From Isoetes taiwanensis (Eukaryota > Streptophyta > Lycopodiopsida > Isoetales > Isoetaceae), in assembly GCA_021234155.1 (NCBI GenBank), contig JAJEKV010000041.1, forward strand, positions 11,046,689 to 11,110,688: a stretch of 64,000 nt of DNA, in the 5' to 3' direction. A program made the translations under genes and the position numbers. Positions 12,322 through 25,386 of the stretch are shown here, in pieces. Each line of letters starts with the position of its first letter. Positions within the stretch are counted from its first letter, which is position 1. The notes under the pieces are model-generated. The model did not search any database, was not told where the DNA came from, and saw only the letters and a list, made by a program, of their open reading frames with translations.

Positions 12322-13313
12322 GAAGCAGAATTTAAGGAACAATTGGGAAATGATAGCAAGATCTATCTATGGTCATGATGATATTAAGAAGGTTGTTTCA
12401 TGCCTTCTTATAAGTATGAAGGAAGATAAGTTCTGTATATGCGCATATATTCTACATGTCTTTAAAGGGTTTGAATCGATCTTCTTTCTTTGCTCTTACG
12501 CAAAAATTGCGGATGGAGTTCATTCTTTATTCGGACCAAGGGCAAGTTAGCTTGTGGGCCTTGGGGTAGAGAGTGCATACAGGAGTGCAGGGTGAATGAG
12601 CGTTAGAATTGCTCGCCTATGGGTGGCGTGGGATTATTTTTAAATGGCGTTTGCTTCATATGCAAAAGTGTCATTTATTTAAACTATAAAGGCCCTCTTA
12701 GAAAACCCCCTAACCATTGATTTATGGGTATGAGCTGGCGCCCTTGGATTGGGCAAGAAGTTTAAAAGGGAAAATCCCCTGCTTCATCATGACCTGATAC
12801 AAGTCGACCGGATTTGGTAAAAAGGTTCGAATCAGGGGATTCGATGCTCTATTCTGAGTGAGACAAAGGCCCACGGCCTTTGCTCAGGCTAATCTTAGCC
12901 TTAGGGACTCTATAATTGGGATGGGATTTAGAGATCCCATCTTTTCTTTGGGGAAGCGACTTGGCGGGGGATTCTGTTGGCAGTCTAAAGCTTGTGCTTA
13001 CACCCTGTATCCTCTTTCAGGGTTGCCTAGAGTCAGTTTCGACCCTTTTGGAATTATTCCACAAACTTTTTGTGTTCTTTTGGAATTATCCATTGCGGCG
13101 TTTTGCTACGGTGTTGAGCAATCTCTTGCATTGCAATATTAGCTCTAGCGATAGAACTTCTTGAGCGGGGCTTCAAGCTAATCTAGGGAGTTAGTTTCTT
13201 GATTGTGGGAGTTGGGGAGTTACGAGGAACTCGGGGGTTCTGCGAGAAACGATTGCGAGGTGACATCAATGTTCTCCTTATTGGCGGTCCTTCTATTGCA
13301 AAGTCTCATGCAC
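12322..13313 (+). pseudogene. MCM5-like exon relics, copy A (split by a ~730 bp insertion)
   Basis: MCM5 is a subunit of the MCM2-7 replicative DNA helicase. Exon 1 (12,322-12,425) follows an AG acceptor after a pyrimidine tract and reads MIARSIYGHDDIKKVVSCLL, matching the conserved segment before the Walker A box of MCM proteins. The donor, intact in the inverted copy, is mutated here from GT to AT, and about 30 bases early in the exon are missing. The start of exon 2 is at about 12,510-12,519; it is then interrupted by ~730 bp and resumes at 13,253 with [17 protein letters not shown], where the Walker A GDPS has become GGPS. The MCM5 assignment over other MCM paralogues rests mainly on the third copy. 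Confidence 0.75.
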
Positions 13314-13499
13314 TACACTGTTCATTTTACCTTTTCAGTTGTGATGTATGTGATTCAATTATTGGAACCTTATATTATGTAGGAATCTAATTGTACATTT
13401 CAACTTCTATGAGATGCAATGAATAGAGCCTAAGAGCACGATCATTATCGTCAGGACCATGGACGCTTTGTTGTGGTTGTCCACTTCATGATTCACTGC

Positions 13500-13790
13500 G
13501 CTTCCCCCCTTGTAAGTTCAACAACATTGACTTGACTGAGGAGGATAATATTTGGTGAGAGTCAGGACTTGGTTGGATTGCTCCACAAGGGTGTAGCTGG
13601 CGCCCATGGCATTGAGCTTATGCAAAATTTGTTGGTCGGATGGAGTTACGGGATAATGTATCTGGAACCAAAGCGGAAGGCGGTGGGTTGGGCTGATCAG
13701 GATGAGGTCAATTGTTTGAGGGTCGTAGGCTAACTTTAGCCCTAACCCATAAAAAGCTATGAATGCGATACAAGTCTCATATCTCTAGGT
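13500..13790 (-). pseudogene. Unidentified open frame opposite the MCM5-like relic (copy A)
   Basis: On the minus strand this stretch reads HYPVTPSDQ followed by LHKLNAMGASYTLVEQSNQV and LTLTKYY. The same protein-like sequence is recognisable in the inverted copy at 46,340-46,618 with conservative changes, for example TLVEQSNQV against TFVEQSDKV. That suggests descent from a real coding sequence, but I do not recognise the family. A frameshift ends the reading after YYPPQSS. It could be a gene neighbouring the MCM5-like gene at the source locus, or part of a transposon. Confidence 0.4.
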
Positions 13791-13938
13791 CTGCATAGTG
13801 CGAGCAATAGCTTAGGAGAAGGGGTCATGGAAAGGACTAGGTTGGCTTGGCGTGGTGGCGGATGCGGTAGAGAGTTTGGGAATGCGGTGGCTATATATAA
13901 GTCACGGTCGCTATGGCACCCAGGGAGCTCAAAGGAAA

Positions 13939-13963
13939 GGAAAAAAAAAAAAAAAAAAAAAAA
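13939..13963. repeat. Poly-A run
   Basis: About 24 A residues. An A-run is at the same place in copy B (about 34,358-34,376), and its complement, a T-run, is at 46,135-46,151 in the inverted copy, so the run is ancestral to all three. It may be a retroposon tail. Confidence 0.8.
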
Positions 13964-14559
13964 ACTTCACGGAGTATATTTTGAAAGCGTATAAAAAATT
14001 CTATGGCGGAATACGCACGACCTTATGTTGTACAATTGGAGTCTTTTGAGTTTTAAATTGAAATCTAAATGCCTAGATCCATAGCGTATAATACTGCGAA
14101 AATAAAAGGTGCAGTGGGGCTTTTGGGGGTTTAGCTTTTAAATAAACTCATGCAATGGCACCAAAATGGCCTTCAAGCAGGCTTCCTACAAAAAGTTATG
14201 GCCTTGAACAAGTGACCTCATACGGCCCATCCTCAGCGGCTTCCCCTTTTTCCTCTTACACTTATCTTCCATGTTTCATATGCTTAAGCTATTTGCAAAT
14301 ATTACACAAGATTTAAGAAGATTTTCTATCTTAGCCCTCACTACGAACTATTCGACCTAACTACTAGAGCATGGATAGTGCTATGATCTGGTCCATCGAG
14401 ATTATGGCTCTGATATCATTGTGATGCTCCCCGAGCCTATACAATGCTCCCATTGTGTAAACATGGAAAATTCCCTTTCCGGCAACTTCGATCACTCGAA
14501 CCTCTTGTAATGGCCAAGTGTTGAGTGAAGGTTATAGGAGGTGCCATAATATACCTTCT

Positions 14560-15130
14560 GTGGCCTATAAACCACCACTATCTAAACCCCCCTCCTCCAC
14601 AACCTGTCCATCCCGGTTATATCTGAAGAACCTATAACGTCCTTCAATCCTACCAATCCTGTCCAACCTCCTATCATATGTTGTACCCATTTTCTTGTGG
14701 TGGGAGAGAGCCATGAAGGCAACATGAAGATTGAACCAATTCCTCATCTTCACTAAGTTTTTTCCACCTAAACAACATCACATCTATGTTTCTAGATTAC
14801 CCACAGAGCAATGCTGACTAAGGTAGCAAAGATTTTATCTCCTTCGGAGGAAGTAATTACCTGGGGCCAACTAAGATTCTGTCCATCCAACCCATCAATG
14901 GGGGCTAACCATTGCCAAAAATCAGTAACATAAGAGTAGAAGAATAGATCGCCACATCCTCCCATTGGACATCTAAAGGGAACAAGAAAAGGGGCATCCA
15001 TTCCTCTGTAATAATCAGCATCTGTGTTAACTCCTCCACCAAAGGCAAACCATCTAAAAATTGTATCCCTTCATAGAGTATTCTAGGAACCACTCCAAGA
15101 GTTTGAGTACTATTGTTTCATTCAACTCCA
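14560..15130 (-). pseudogene. LINE C-terminal zf-RVT-like relic (copy A)
   Basis: The minus strand reads CPMGGCGDLFFYSYVTDFWQ then WLAPIDG, and further on ALWVI, a stop, and KHRC. This arrangement (Cys-x-x-x-Cys, an H/D-LFF stretch, then FWQWL, then ALWVIWK) is that of the reverse-transcriptase zinc-binding domain (zf-RVT) that ends many plant L1-type LINE ORF2 proteins. Stops and frame changes between 14,760 and 15,100 show decay. The RT domain itself is not present next to it, consistent with 5' truncation or later loss. Confidence 0.6.
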
Positions 15131-15293
15131 AAGTAGCAATTTTGGAGGGGATCTTGTTAGTCTAGCAATCGATAGATTTTGGTGACCACATGCTTCTTTT
15201 CCCCACCACCGCGACCATCTGTCCCGGGTCCAACCTCACAATTTCAGAAGCACTTTCCTATCACCCTCCCACGGATTACAAATTATGTTCTTA

Positions 15294-18200
15294 GCAATAC
15301 GTAGGGCACATGAAGGATCCACCTTTGGTGTCTTGTTGGCTAATACTGGCCGGCCTGCTTGGTGAATGTTTAACAAAAATGAGGATATGATAAAGCCTGC
15401 AGGCTAAATAGGTGTGGGGAATATGATAGTTAAGATGTCATATCATTAGAGGTATCAATGCCAAGTCATGAGGTTAAGATGTCATATCAATGGTATCAAT
15501 GCCAAGTCAAGGCTCAAGGCTCCATGGGAGCCGCCCCAAATAAAAGTTGCCTCATGCTTAATGATGTAGTCCCATATGCTCGAGGGCTTAGCATTCCGAG
15601 AGGATGTGGTTTGGGGTCCACAGACCACTTGAGTAGATCTTGAGAGGCGGCAACTAATTATCACATTCAAGAAATTTTCCAACCCCCCGTCTGTACCCAA
15701 CTGAGTGAAACAAAAAATATTGTTCACAAAGGCCCAAGATCTATTGACTCAATTATCGGCTAGAATTTTGTCCGCAGCGTAATAGTTATAGATGATCTAG
15801 TTGTGCATTTTGTGTTATAGTTTAGATGATCAAGCGGAATTAAATGCTCCATGTGCATTTTAGAATGGTATTTGACTTACTTTCCAAATTTAAATGCTTT
15901 TAAAGCGCACTTACAATGGTATTAGGGCTTCATTTTACAAAGGTTTTAGTTCAAAGGAACCAATCTAGCTTGGTCAATGCCTCCCATTCATGGAATTACT
16001 CATAAAGTGTAAGGATAAGTGTTACCCTAAGGACCCATTTAACTTGAGGCCCCCCTAACTTGGCACTAACAAGCCTATGGTCAATTCATACATTCAAAAC
16101 CTAACCATGGTGCAATCTTGCTCACCTGCTTGGCAATGATTTTTGATACAGAGTGATTAGAGGTCACCATTCTAATCTCAAAGTTTATGAAGTCCAAATC
16201 TAGAAAAATCTAGTTTCCAATCTTCATTTTTTCCTTCTTTTAGAATAAGGTTATTCAATGGTTAGAATTCCATTACTGCGAACGAAGCACAATCGCTGAA
16301 TGTTATGTTATGGGTGTGTTCAAAAAAAAAAAGGGAACGAAAGAGGCATCGATTTTTTTTGGAGGCCAAGCCGCCAAAGTACCATTAGAATTCAATAGAG
16401 GAACTCGGAATTTGTTCCTTATATCATGGCGTCCGCCATAGTTCAGCCAGTTGCCCAGTTCTAGCAAAGACTCTCATACCAAAGCCAATCATCGCTATTT
16501 TTGCAATGGAGGCCGAAACCTCAGCCCTTGCCCCTTTCCAGGCAAATTTTCCACCTAGCTCCTATTTCTTTGGCGATTTTATGCCCTATAGAATGCCGTG
16601 GCCCATCCAGATATATTATGACTCTGTGGCCCAAAGTGGTTTTGCAAGGTCGCTTTGTACAAGGGCGGTTTTCCATGAATCACCTCTAATAGACAGTATT
16701 TGGATCTTGGCAACATGAATGTGAGCCAGCAAGTGGAATTGCAAAACTACAAAATCAAATCCAAATTTGGGCTTCAAGAACCCAAGGCCTAGATGAGCTG
16801 CTCTCGTGTTTCTTCCTAATCGGCAAGCCAAATCCATCGCTTCAATCCATCACCGTAGGCTTAACTTTATCATTGTCCCTTTGCCGAGATCTCATATTCC
16901 TTCCCGATACTACAAACATGTTTAAGAAATTGTTACCAAAATGAATGTATCTTTACTCCCTCGCTGACAATAAATTGGTGTTTACTTTATTGGTACATTG
17001 TGGATGATCTACATAGAGCCTTTCCGGGTGACTTATTCTCATGTCAAGTTTTAATATGGCCGAGGATGCAAACCTCCAAAAGGCGCCCTCACCGTAACCC
17101 TACAATTTGCATCTAAGCAACGCTTATGCCGAAATGATTTGGGCCACAGTAAAACACACACCATGATCCATGATCCATAATACCGCAGTCTCCGCTTGAT
17201 CCGGATTCAGCACCATGGCCGCCCATGCTCGCATAACCCGCCCGCTTTTGCTCCACCACCCCCTGCTCTGCACAACGCTTAACCCTGCCTGTGTTGTTGT
17301 CTTTCCTCGCCATATTCTTGCCGCTGCAAACAAGAAGAATCTAGTAGGTAAAATCCATGGCCGTTATGGCTTGGGTGATTGTCACCGGGTTGTGTGGAAA
17401 TAATTTTTAAAATCCTTGCAATAAGCTATGCTCTAAATACCATGCAAGCCTACACCGAAGCAAGTTCAAGCAAAAGCCAATGAGAAGAAAAATGTGAGTA
17501 AAAGGGGCTTAAATGATCATCAACAACATACCGGCCAAAGGCGAAAAAATACTTGCTTCCACCGCTGTGGTCTTCCTTTATTCTAGCTTTATCTTCTTCT
17601 TTTTCCTCCACTTCTTTTTTATTTCCACTTCTTCTTTGTCTTCTTACTCTAACGACTCCCAAATTGCCAAACAAAATTACAAATCCTCTTCAAATCCACT
17701 CGATTTTCATCAAAGATTTCGGTTGAAGCATAAGAATGGTGAAGTGGTCTATAAAAAGTCCCTTCATGTAACAAAACAGATTCCTTTTTGGGTTTTTTCA
17801 TTTTTCTCCTCACTTCCTTTCACAAAGATTTCTTTCTTCTGCCTATGAGCTCAAACCCACCGGATTTTTTCTTCGTCCAAAGAAATTGGGTTTAGTTTCA
17901 GAGTTTCTGGTGCAAAACCAAATTAGACATGGATTCCCCTTAGTGGAGACACATGACTTGATCCTAAAGAAAAATGAACATGACAGAAAGGGCAAAAAAA
18001 AAGGAGCTTATGCTTGTCACGCAATGAACATTCACATAGAATAGCCCTTTCAATAAAATTCCTCTCCCATCCGGCTCGTCAGCGGCCGTCACAAGTAATT
18101 CTATTGAAATTTATCCGCCTTTCATTTCACGTAGCATCTCCTTTCATTCTCGCTAATCTTGTCCGGGTAGCGATTTCAAAACAAATTAAATTTAGTTCAT

Positions 18201-20339
18201 TAGCGACGGACGAAAAATAAAGTTTTATATTTAGGTGAACGGAAAAATGAGACCGATTATATATGTTTAGATAAAGGGTCAAACCTCAATGCCTAGATGC
18301 CTTTGCCCAGCTTGGTTGGGGCACTATAGTTAAGTTGTCATATCAAGGAATTCCAAAGGCTCAAGACCCCTTTAAGATAGCCAATGGCCCACGGCATGAC
18401 TAGGATAGTTTGCGTGAATCATAGCCTTCGCGAAGATGGCCATCGTGGACCATTAGCAAATGACACGCTATCTTTAAATTTGTAACACATTAGACGCTAT
18501 AAAAGAAAAATAATATAAAATTAACCTTCAGTATTTTGCCAAAAACATGAAGCTTTTTGCTCCTCAAGTTTATTTCCCAGACGCTCTTCGTAATCACCGC
18601 AGAGAGTCGATTTATGCCGCCGCTAATCCATTGGCATTGTCGCCCCATCCAATAAAATAAGATTAAAAAAAGACTTTAATCGATCTTTTATGTGCTTTCA
18701 TTTTGGCTGCTCCGATGTGAGTCTCTCTCCTTTCGTTTCGTGGGTCATCTATTGCTTTTTTAAAGATCTATTGTTTTAGTTTTGGATTACTTTTGTAGGT
18801 ATTCCTCCATTTTCATGGATCTCCATTTTTGGTGCTATTCTACTTCAATGATTATTCCATGCCATCAGCCTATTGAGCATTCGGTATTACATTAGTCTAT
18901 AAAAACAAGTAACTCCGTAAATTTGATCGTAAGATCGGTCCTGCTTTATATTTTCAAGTACCGCATCCAAATCAGCATTTAGAGACCTAGTAGAATTTGT
19001 AAGAGTAGATATACAACCATGTCACATTTCATCAATGTCTTTGAAGGTTCCAAATTTTTCATATTTTCATTTAAAGGAATTTCAGAAGATGACGCAACAC
19101 ATGTTTGGGTATTAAGTTGAAGTTTTAGTGTGTTAGAGTAGGTTGTTGGAAATTCAGATTGTATATTTGAATTCAACATGTTTGAATTAGTCAAGCACAA
19201 TTTTCAATTTGTTAAAAATTGAATATTTTTTTTTGGGAAAAAAATAACACGTTATCACCTCTAATGATGTTAGCTCCCAAATATGACCGTGACTCTTAGC
19301 CACTCCCAAAAGAACATGCTATAAATGTTGCATGTGTTAGTTTAGACGTATTGCATAACAAAAGTTTTGAGTCGTTTTTTGTTTATGTTTTTGCCTGATT
19401 TCAACAAGCAAATGGATCAAAGGTCTTTGTATCAACATATGGTTATTATCAAAGACATCATTCTTTGCCTCCAATTCTAAGCATTGTCTTTTCTAGTGAT
19501 TTCTATTTCTATTATTCTTAATATCAAGCTTGCATAACAGTAATGAGGTCTCTCCAGTATGACAATCTAAGATCATTGAGTAATGTGTTTTAGAAATTGA
19601 CCCCAACTGCGACACTAACATTGCCACTGATGGCTGGGTATCATTTGTCTTTGAGACCTTTTCAATTACCTTGTCTAGCCCTTAAGGCTAAAGATTTACA
19701 AGACCAACTATTATGCTGCAGACATAATATTTGTCTCAAAGATATTAATATAACGATTTAAATGAACAAAATTTTAGGAAGATCAAGGTTCTTGATAACA
19801 AAGCTTTAACTTAAATAACGAAAGGAATTAGAGGGGCGACATCTTCAAAGTCTGGCTTTTGGTTTAGAAAAAAATATCAATTTAAGCAAAGGTCAATGTA
19901 ACCAAGGGAGAACACTCTCCAACAACAAAATAAATCTAGGAAAGGCTTAGGAAAAGGACAATTTAACAAAACCACTAGATTCCAAATTTAAGGGTTAGAT
20001 TTTAACAATGGCTTAGAAATTAAAATTTGAAATACCCCAAAAACAAAGCATGTGGCTTATAAACATAAAATCTAAAAATTGCATATTGGAGAAGCTCCGT
20101 TGATTCAAAGATTTGTTGAAGCAACAAACAATGTCGGCTGTGCCCTCGAAACTATTCTGATGATCACCGCACAATTGTTTTTAAAGCAATTGCAGTTTTG
20201 GAGTTGTGTATATCGCAATGGTTTTTCCTTTAAGTGAGTTGGACTGTGTGCAAAAAGTAGATATGTCTCTGGCATGCATCCATGAAAAATAACTTCTTGT
20301 AAATAACTTTTTTGCATCTTCACGCCTTCAGAATCGCCT
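15294..20339. other. Unique AT-rich spacer between the duplicated segments; no gene recognised
   Basis: About 5 kb present only once in the window. It contains a partial tandem repeat of ~50 bp at 15,430-15,510 (GTTAAGATGTCATATCA, then GGTATCAATGCCAAGTCA) and a related phrase near 18,333. A pyrimidine-rich open frame at 17,513-17,848 is low-complexity. I see no domain, RNA gene or transposon terminus. Confidence 0.6.
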
Positions 20340-23300
20340 CCTGATCCATTACATTGAAAATTGTTTTTCTTGGCAAATTTATCAAGGACCCCTCTATCTA
20401 TGAAATTTATATTGAGAGGGGTAAGTTCATTGTACCTTCTTTTCCTCGACACCCCGATACTATCTACATGTCGAGGAGGTTTTGCATCATGGCATTGCAT
20501 GCTTCATTGCATCTCTTGCTTTCTATGGTTGATAAGCAGTCAACAACAACTATGTTGGCGACTTATTATACCCTAGCAGTCTCAACCTCCTTCGTCGTAT
20601 TATGCACATGCTCTGCACACATGCCCATTAACTACGTTAACAAGCTGGCTACAAGGAAATGGGTTCCCACCATTTTTTTCCTATTGAATTGACTGAACTC
20701 GGGAGGTTCAAAATATGTTCAATCTTAAACTTCCATAGTCAACATGGCGAAAGCTAAGGTTTTTGACCGAACAAATTGCAGGTTTACATGGAAGAGTTTG
20801 GGACTTTGGTTATCCTGAAAGTACTATCATCATACGAGAGTTAATTTTATATGACTACCATTTTTCGTACCGCACCACATGAATGGTTGATGGCAAATAA
20901 ACATCTTGGCAAGGAAATTGGAAGTTGATGAAACAATCTTTAATCGATCCTTAGCAGACGATCAACAATTTTCTCGCCATCTAACTGCTGCTTGAATTGT
21001 CCAGAGTTTGATGATTGTCTGATTTTGCTTGTTAGCAAGTTTAAGAAATGACTTTCCAAACAGGGGGTTAATTTTGTATTTTTGTACGCTTTTCACTAAG
21101 GTTTTGCTATGATTTTGTGGTGTATTTCAATTGATGTACTAATGCGTACATCTAGAGTGCGCATACGCTTTCATTATTTTTTATGGCACTTAGACAATGG
21201 TTTAACCCCTTGAAAAAAAAAAAAATTTGTAATATGGCATGCAAGGCTCGAACTGCTACTTTTTAGGGTTCTCTAGAATGTAGCTTCCGAATTTATAATC
21301 CTACGCTGTGCCCCTCTCGAATCGTCTCATTGCTCTCGACCCGCAGAGAACTTTTTCGCTTTGGTTCCTCCGTTGCCCTCTTTGCCCGCTTGAGGCGTTT
21401 ATTGCAGTGGTTTGGTTGTCTTCGAGCCAAGTATCCGCCTCCATTTTGTCTTCGCTATATCAAAGGAGTTATGAGCAGCTTGTTGCGTGGTTCTTGGTCT
21501 CGGTGCACTAGTCTTCAAGATCTTGTTTCGCCCATTATCAACGGCCATCATAGGTTTTCCTCAGAAGATTATTTTCGCTCGCTATTCCGGTCTCAAGGGC
21601 TTCACCATGTTTTATCCTTTAAGTTTTTTCCTCTAGCAATGGTGGCTCCATAGCAGCTTTCTAATGGCGTAACCATGGAGGGATTGGACGAAAGGTAGAA
21701 GAAAGAATTAGGTTGCATAGGTTCAGATCGATTTTCATGGAGCTGAATTTCTTCACTGGCCCTAAGACGGCATCTCGCACTTATGAAACTGTAAGTCCTT
21801 TTTGTTACATTTCAAGATTTCATCCAAAGTTCTAGGTCCCAAATTTGTTGAAAAAGATGCATCACAAACATTCCGATGGCATTTCAATGTATATTTTCTA
21901 TCCGGGCAAGACTACGAATTTGCATCTATTTAAGGGCTAGTTAAATTGTATGAACAAAGAGTTTTTTGGTTAAAAGCTTCACAAGTGATTTTTCCCGCTT
22001 GTAGTGATGCTCTTATGCAAAGGGCCTCAAGCTTCCAAATCGGGCAAAGGTAAGAAGGTACATGGTTTTTTTCTCACAAAGAATCATTCATCCTCCAAGA
22101 ATGGCCATCTATCTTTTAAAAAACTTAGTAATAGACCGCCAAAACCATGCATTGCATCATGCATTGATCTCATTGGAGTTGAATTTTGCAGAGCTAGTGG
22201 GTAAGCACCATCTAAGTTACCCTTTTTGAAAGCGCCACCGAAGACTCCTATATGAGATTAGACAATGTTCATGCACCAATTTTCCTTAAGTCTTTGAATG
22301 ATCAATTCCATTTGAAGATGCGGATCGTCTACCCGACAAATTGAAGTCCTTTGTATTTCCGTGGCTCGTAACAAATTGAAGCCTCTAATTGATTACATGG
22401 TTGGAGAAGCCATGGATCTGTCCCGGCATCAAATCGAGTGGTTTAGGATGACACATTTATTTATACGATAAAATTGCATTCACAAGAGATTGTTAGCTAT
22501 TAACACTTATGCATATCATATTAGCAAGTCTACCTTGGCTCAATCCATATCATATGCGTGAGCGCATAAGAGACGCTGTGAATAAGAGGAGTCGCGACAA
22601 CAGAAGCTTTGTTCCTTTTTTTGCTTGTTTCCTCGTTTTCTTTCTTGTTCCACTTTCTTCCGCTTCGCTTATTCTTTATTAATATTCGGCTTGCCCCATA
22701 CCTAGTTGGAATTATCTTTGCTCTAAAGTAAAAAATGTAGCCGCTTTTCCTTGCAATGTTGCCATAGCTATTTTGGTGTGTTGTATAACCGACCGCATAT
22801 ATTTGACCAACATTAGGCTTTTTTGCGCCTTTTGCTTATATGTAGGTATTATATTATGCAAAATGGCAAACAAGCACCTCTGATACTTACATGCATGCAA
22901 GTAGACTGTATTACAATCGGTATTTGAGATGGATCTTTATCTCCATAACGAATCCGTTCTCGCATAAATTTAACTCTCCAATTGTAATCGCTTGCACCTC
23001 ATATATAATTACATATATGCAACAAGTAGGAGGTGCTATGGCTATTTGAGATGGATCCTTATGTCCATAACCATTTTCATTCCCATATAAATGAAACTCT
23101 CAATGACGACTACTATATGACATCAATGTCTATATCTATGGGGTCCAATGTATGTGGGTCCAATTTCAATGTGGCTTAATTTTTATATACTAAAAATAAT
23201 GGTTTTGCTTATACATCCTTTTGTTTGTTTTGTAATGGTTATACCGTGAATTTATAATAAAATCTCTTATATCGTATATAATTTGTACTTAAGTTATCAT

Positions 23301-23380
23301 AGAGTTCATTTGTATCTAGAAGATTTACTTGTATGCCGATGTTTTTAGGCCCCGAAGGGGCCAAAATTTTTTTTTATAGC

Positions 23381-23765
23381 AATATAACCATTACATTTTA
23401 CACTTAAAATTAAAATCCCCTTAAACCCCTTTTTGGTTTGGGTGCATATTCACACGGGTGACGAGGGCAATGAGAGCTTCTAAAATTATGTTTTGGTAAT
23501 GAGCAAAATCAACACCATATAGTACATTACCTCAAATCTTATAGTATTTTGCAAATCTTGTTATACAAAGATACCAAATCCTATACATCCATAAATTCCA
23601 TAAATGAGGAACTTTGTGTACTGTGTAGATTAAGGAATAAGGGGTGAATATGCCTATCCAATGCCCTCTCGATGCCCGAGTCACCCCTGTGGTGAATATG
23701 CACCCAAACCAAAGGGGGGTTTAAGGGGATTTTAATTTTAAAGTGTAAAATGTAATGGTTATATT
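23381..23765. mobile_element. Fold-back/MITE-like element (copy B)
   Basis: Same element as at 3,148-3,533, carried along in the segmental duplication. The arms are 23,381-23,455 and about 23,691-23,765. The interior differs from copy A in clustered small changes. Confidence 0.75.
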
Positions 23766-24849
23766 CCAATGGTCACTATAGACACGACTCCTAAATTGAT
23801 TGCTCGAGAAGATTTGAGATCTATATTTGCACCGCAAAACCCACCACGCTAGAGAGGCCGCCAACCCATCCGGTAACATATACACTCATGAATCTGATGC
23901 CAATTTCAGTCCAAGTAGTGCCTCCCCACCACCCATTCCACTTTTCACTACATCAACAATTCAAACTCTTGTTCCAGCTCATTGCAATATATGGTGTGTT
24001 CATGCATTCATGCAAATATAACTAACATCTTGCCAATGAATTCGACTCCATGTTTGGAGCCCTCATTGCAAGAAGTCCAACATTTTAAACCATACCACCG
24101 AGGAATGCATGCAAAACGTAACCAAGCAAGGTTGGTCTATTAGCTTCAAACAGAACCAGTGGTTGTTGTTCATCCAATGGAAGGGCAAATACGCTTGCCT
24201 TGTACGCGTTATCAATGCATGGATATATAAGACAAACATCAGCCATTTGAGTAGTCCCCAAAGTTGTACTTGGACTTATGTAAGAGCAGGGCAGTTGCTA
24301 CCGATGTCCCCATTGTTAATAATAAAGAGTTAATCGCTTTTGGGACAAACCGCACATGAAAGTGGCGCTGAGAGCTTGATCGAGGTTTGTCGTGATTGCC
24401 GGGCCCGTGCTTGCTCAACCACAAATTTTCAATGAAGCAAGCGGCTTGGATTTGCTTTCCTGGATCTCTTTTTACAACTATAATTAGGAGAATTGAAACA
24501 TGTTGCAGTTTTCAAATTGGGTGGGCAAGTAAAAGTATGTTAGAGTGTCTCTTAAAATGTATCATCATTTAGTGACAAAAAAGGGACCTAAAAAGTAGCT
24601 GGCAGTGGTGGATATTGTAGTACTGTGGAACCTATGTAATATCTCAACAAATGTTTTAATAACGAATTAATACATTTTTTTTAACATGTCCTAACTTTTA
24701 TTTTGTATTTTTGAATTGACTTTGATGAAAAGGGAAAAAGGAAAGTACTAGTTTTGGAGTACCTAGTGTAGGTACTTGACAGTTCCAAAAGTAAACACCC
24801 TAATATGCTTTTCCCAAGCATGAATAATAACTTCGTTTCCCTTTCACGA

Positions 24850-25345
24850 CTCAGCTCATCAACGCTCAATTGCTTATATAATTCCTAAGTTCTCATAGAA
24901 CTTATTGAATTTGAACTCGCTTTGATATGTTTGGTTCCTTAGTGCAACAAAATTCCAAGTAATTAAGTATACAATTGACTATCTCGTAATAGCTTTGTTT
25001 GTCCTTGATATACCTTTTTTCATTCAAAGAATTCGCATCTAAGCAATTTCCTGCGGGCGCTTAAGGTTGTGACATTGTATTCACTTCTTTGTAACGCTGT
25101 TACACATGATTGTTTCTTTACTTTTCCAAGCAAAAGATGTTTTTCCTAAAAATCCTAAAGTTGTTTTATTGTATCATATCACTCTCCTAATTTGTATTAG
25201 CATATCCTCTCAATGTTAGATTGCTATTTTGTAAAATGTAAAGCCATATCTTGATTATATTTTTAAGTATCGTTGTAGGCCCTAGGTTAACCTTTGTTGC
25301 AAAGGCATGGAGGTCACGCCATGCATGATATACAACAAAGCATAC
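24850..25345 (-). pseudogene. Ty1-copia RNase H relic, first of two in copy B
   Basis: Counterpart of 4,600-5,110. The minus-strand WKSKKQ-type motif is near 25,120, with small indels relative to copy A. It is not coding. Confidence 0.65.
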
Positions 25346-25362
25346 CTAAATGGCTTAATTTT

Positions 25363-25386
25363 ATAGATAGATAGATAGATAGATAG
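25363..25386. repeat. (GATA)n microsatellite, copy B
   Basis: About five to six GATA units at the position equivalent to 5,119-5,141. Confidence 0.95.

Larger units (their letters stand above)
1..15293 (+). repeat. Large segmental duplication, copy A
   Basis: This segment is repeated in direct orientation at about 20,340-35,738, with an offset of about 20.29 kb at the left and 20.44 kb at the right. Long runs are essentially identical, for example 11,190-12,040 against 31,556-32,406, with only two single-base differences noticed. Other stretches are peppered with clustered small differences. Homology is certain from about position 48; the first bases of the window match B poorly, so the left edge is either near 48 or outside the window. 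The right edge is sharp at about 15,293, where A and B run into unrelated sequence. The segment holds mostly transposon debris and no intact gene. Confidence 0.95.

Noticed and set aside
12820-12860. A GGTTCGAATC phrase that resembles a tRNA T-arm
   Set aside because: No acceptor stem, anticodon arm or D-arm can be folded around it in either orientation.
17513-17848. 111-codon frame in the spacer
   Set aside because: Phe/Ser-rich translation of a T/C-rich tract without an upstream context or domain.
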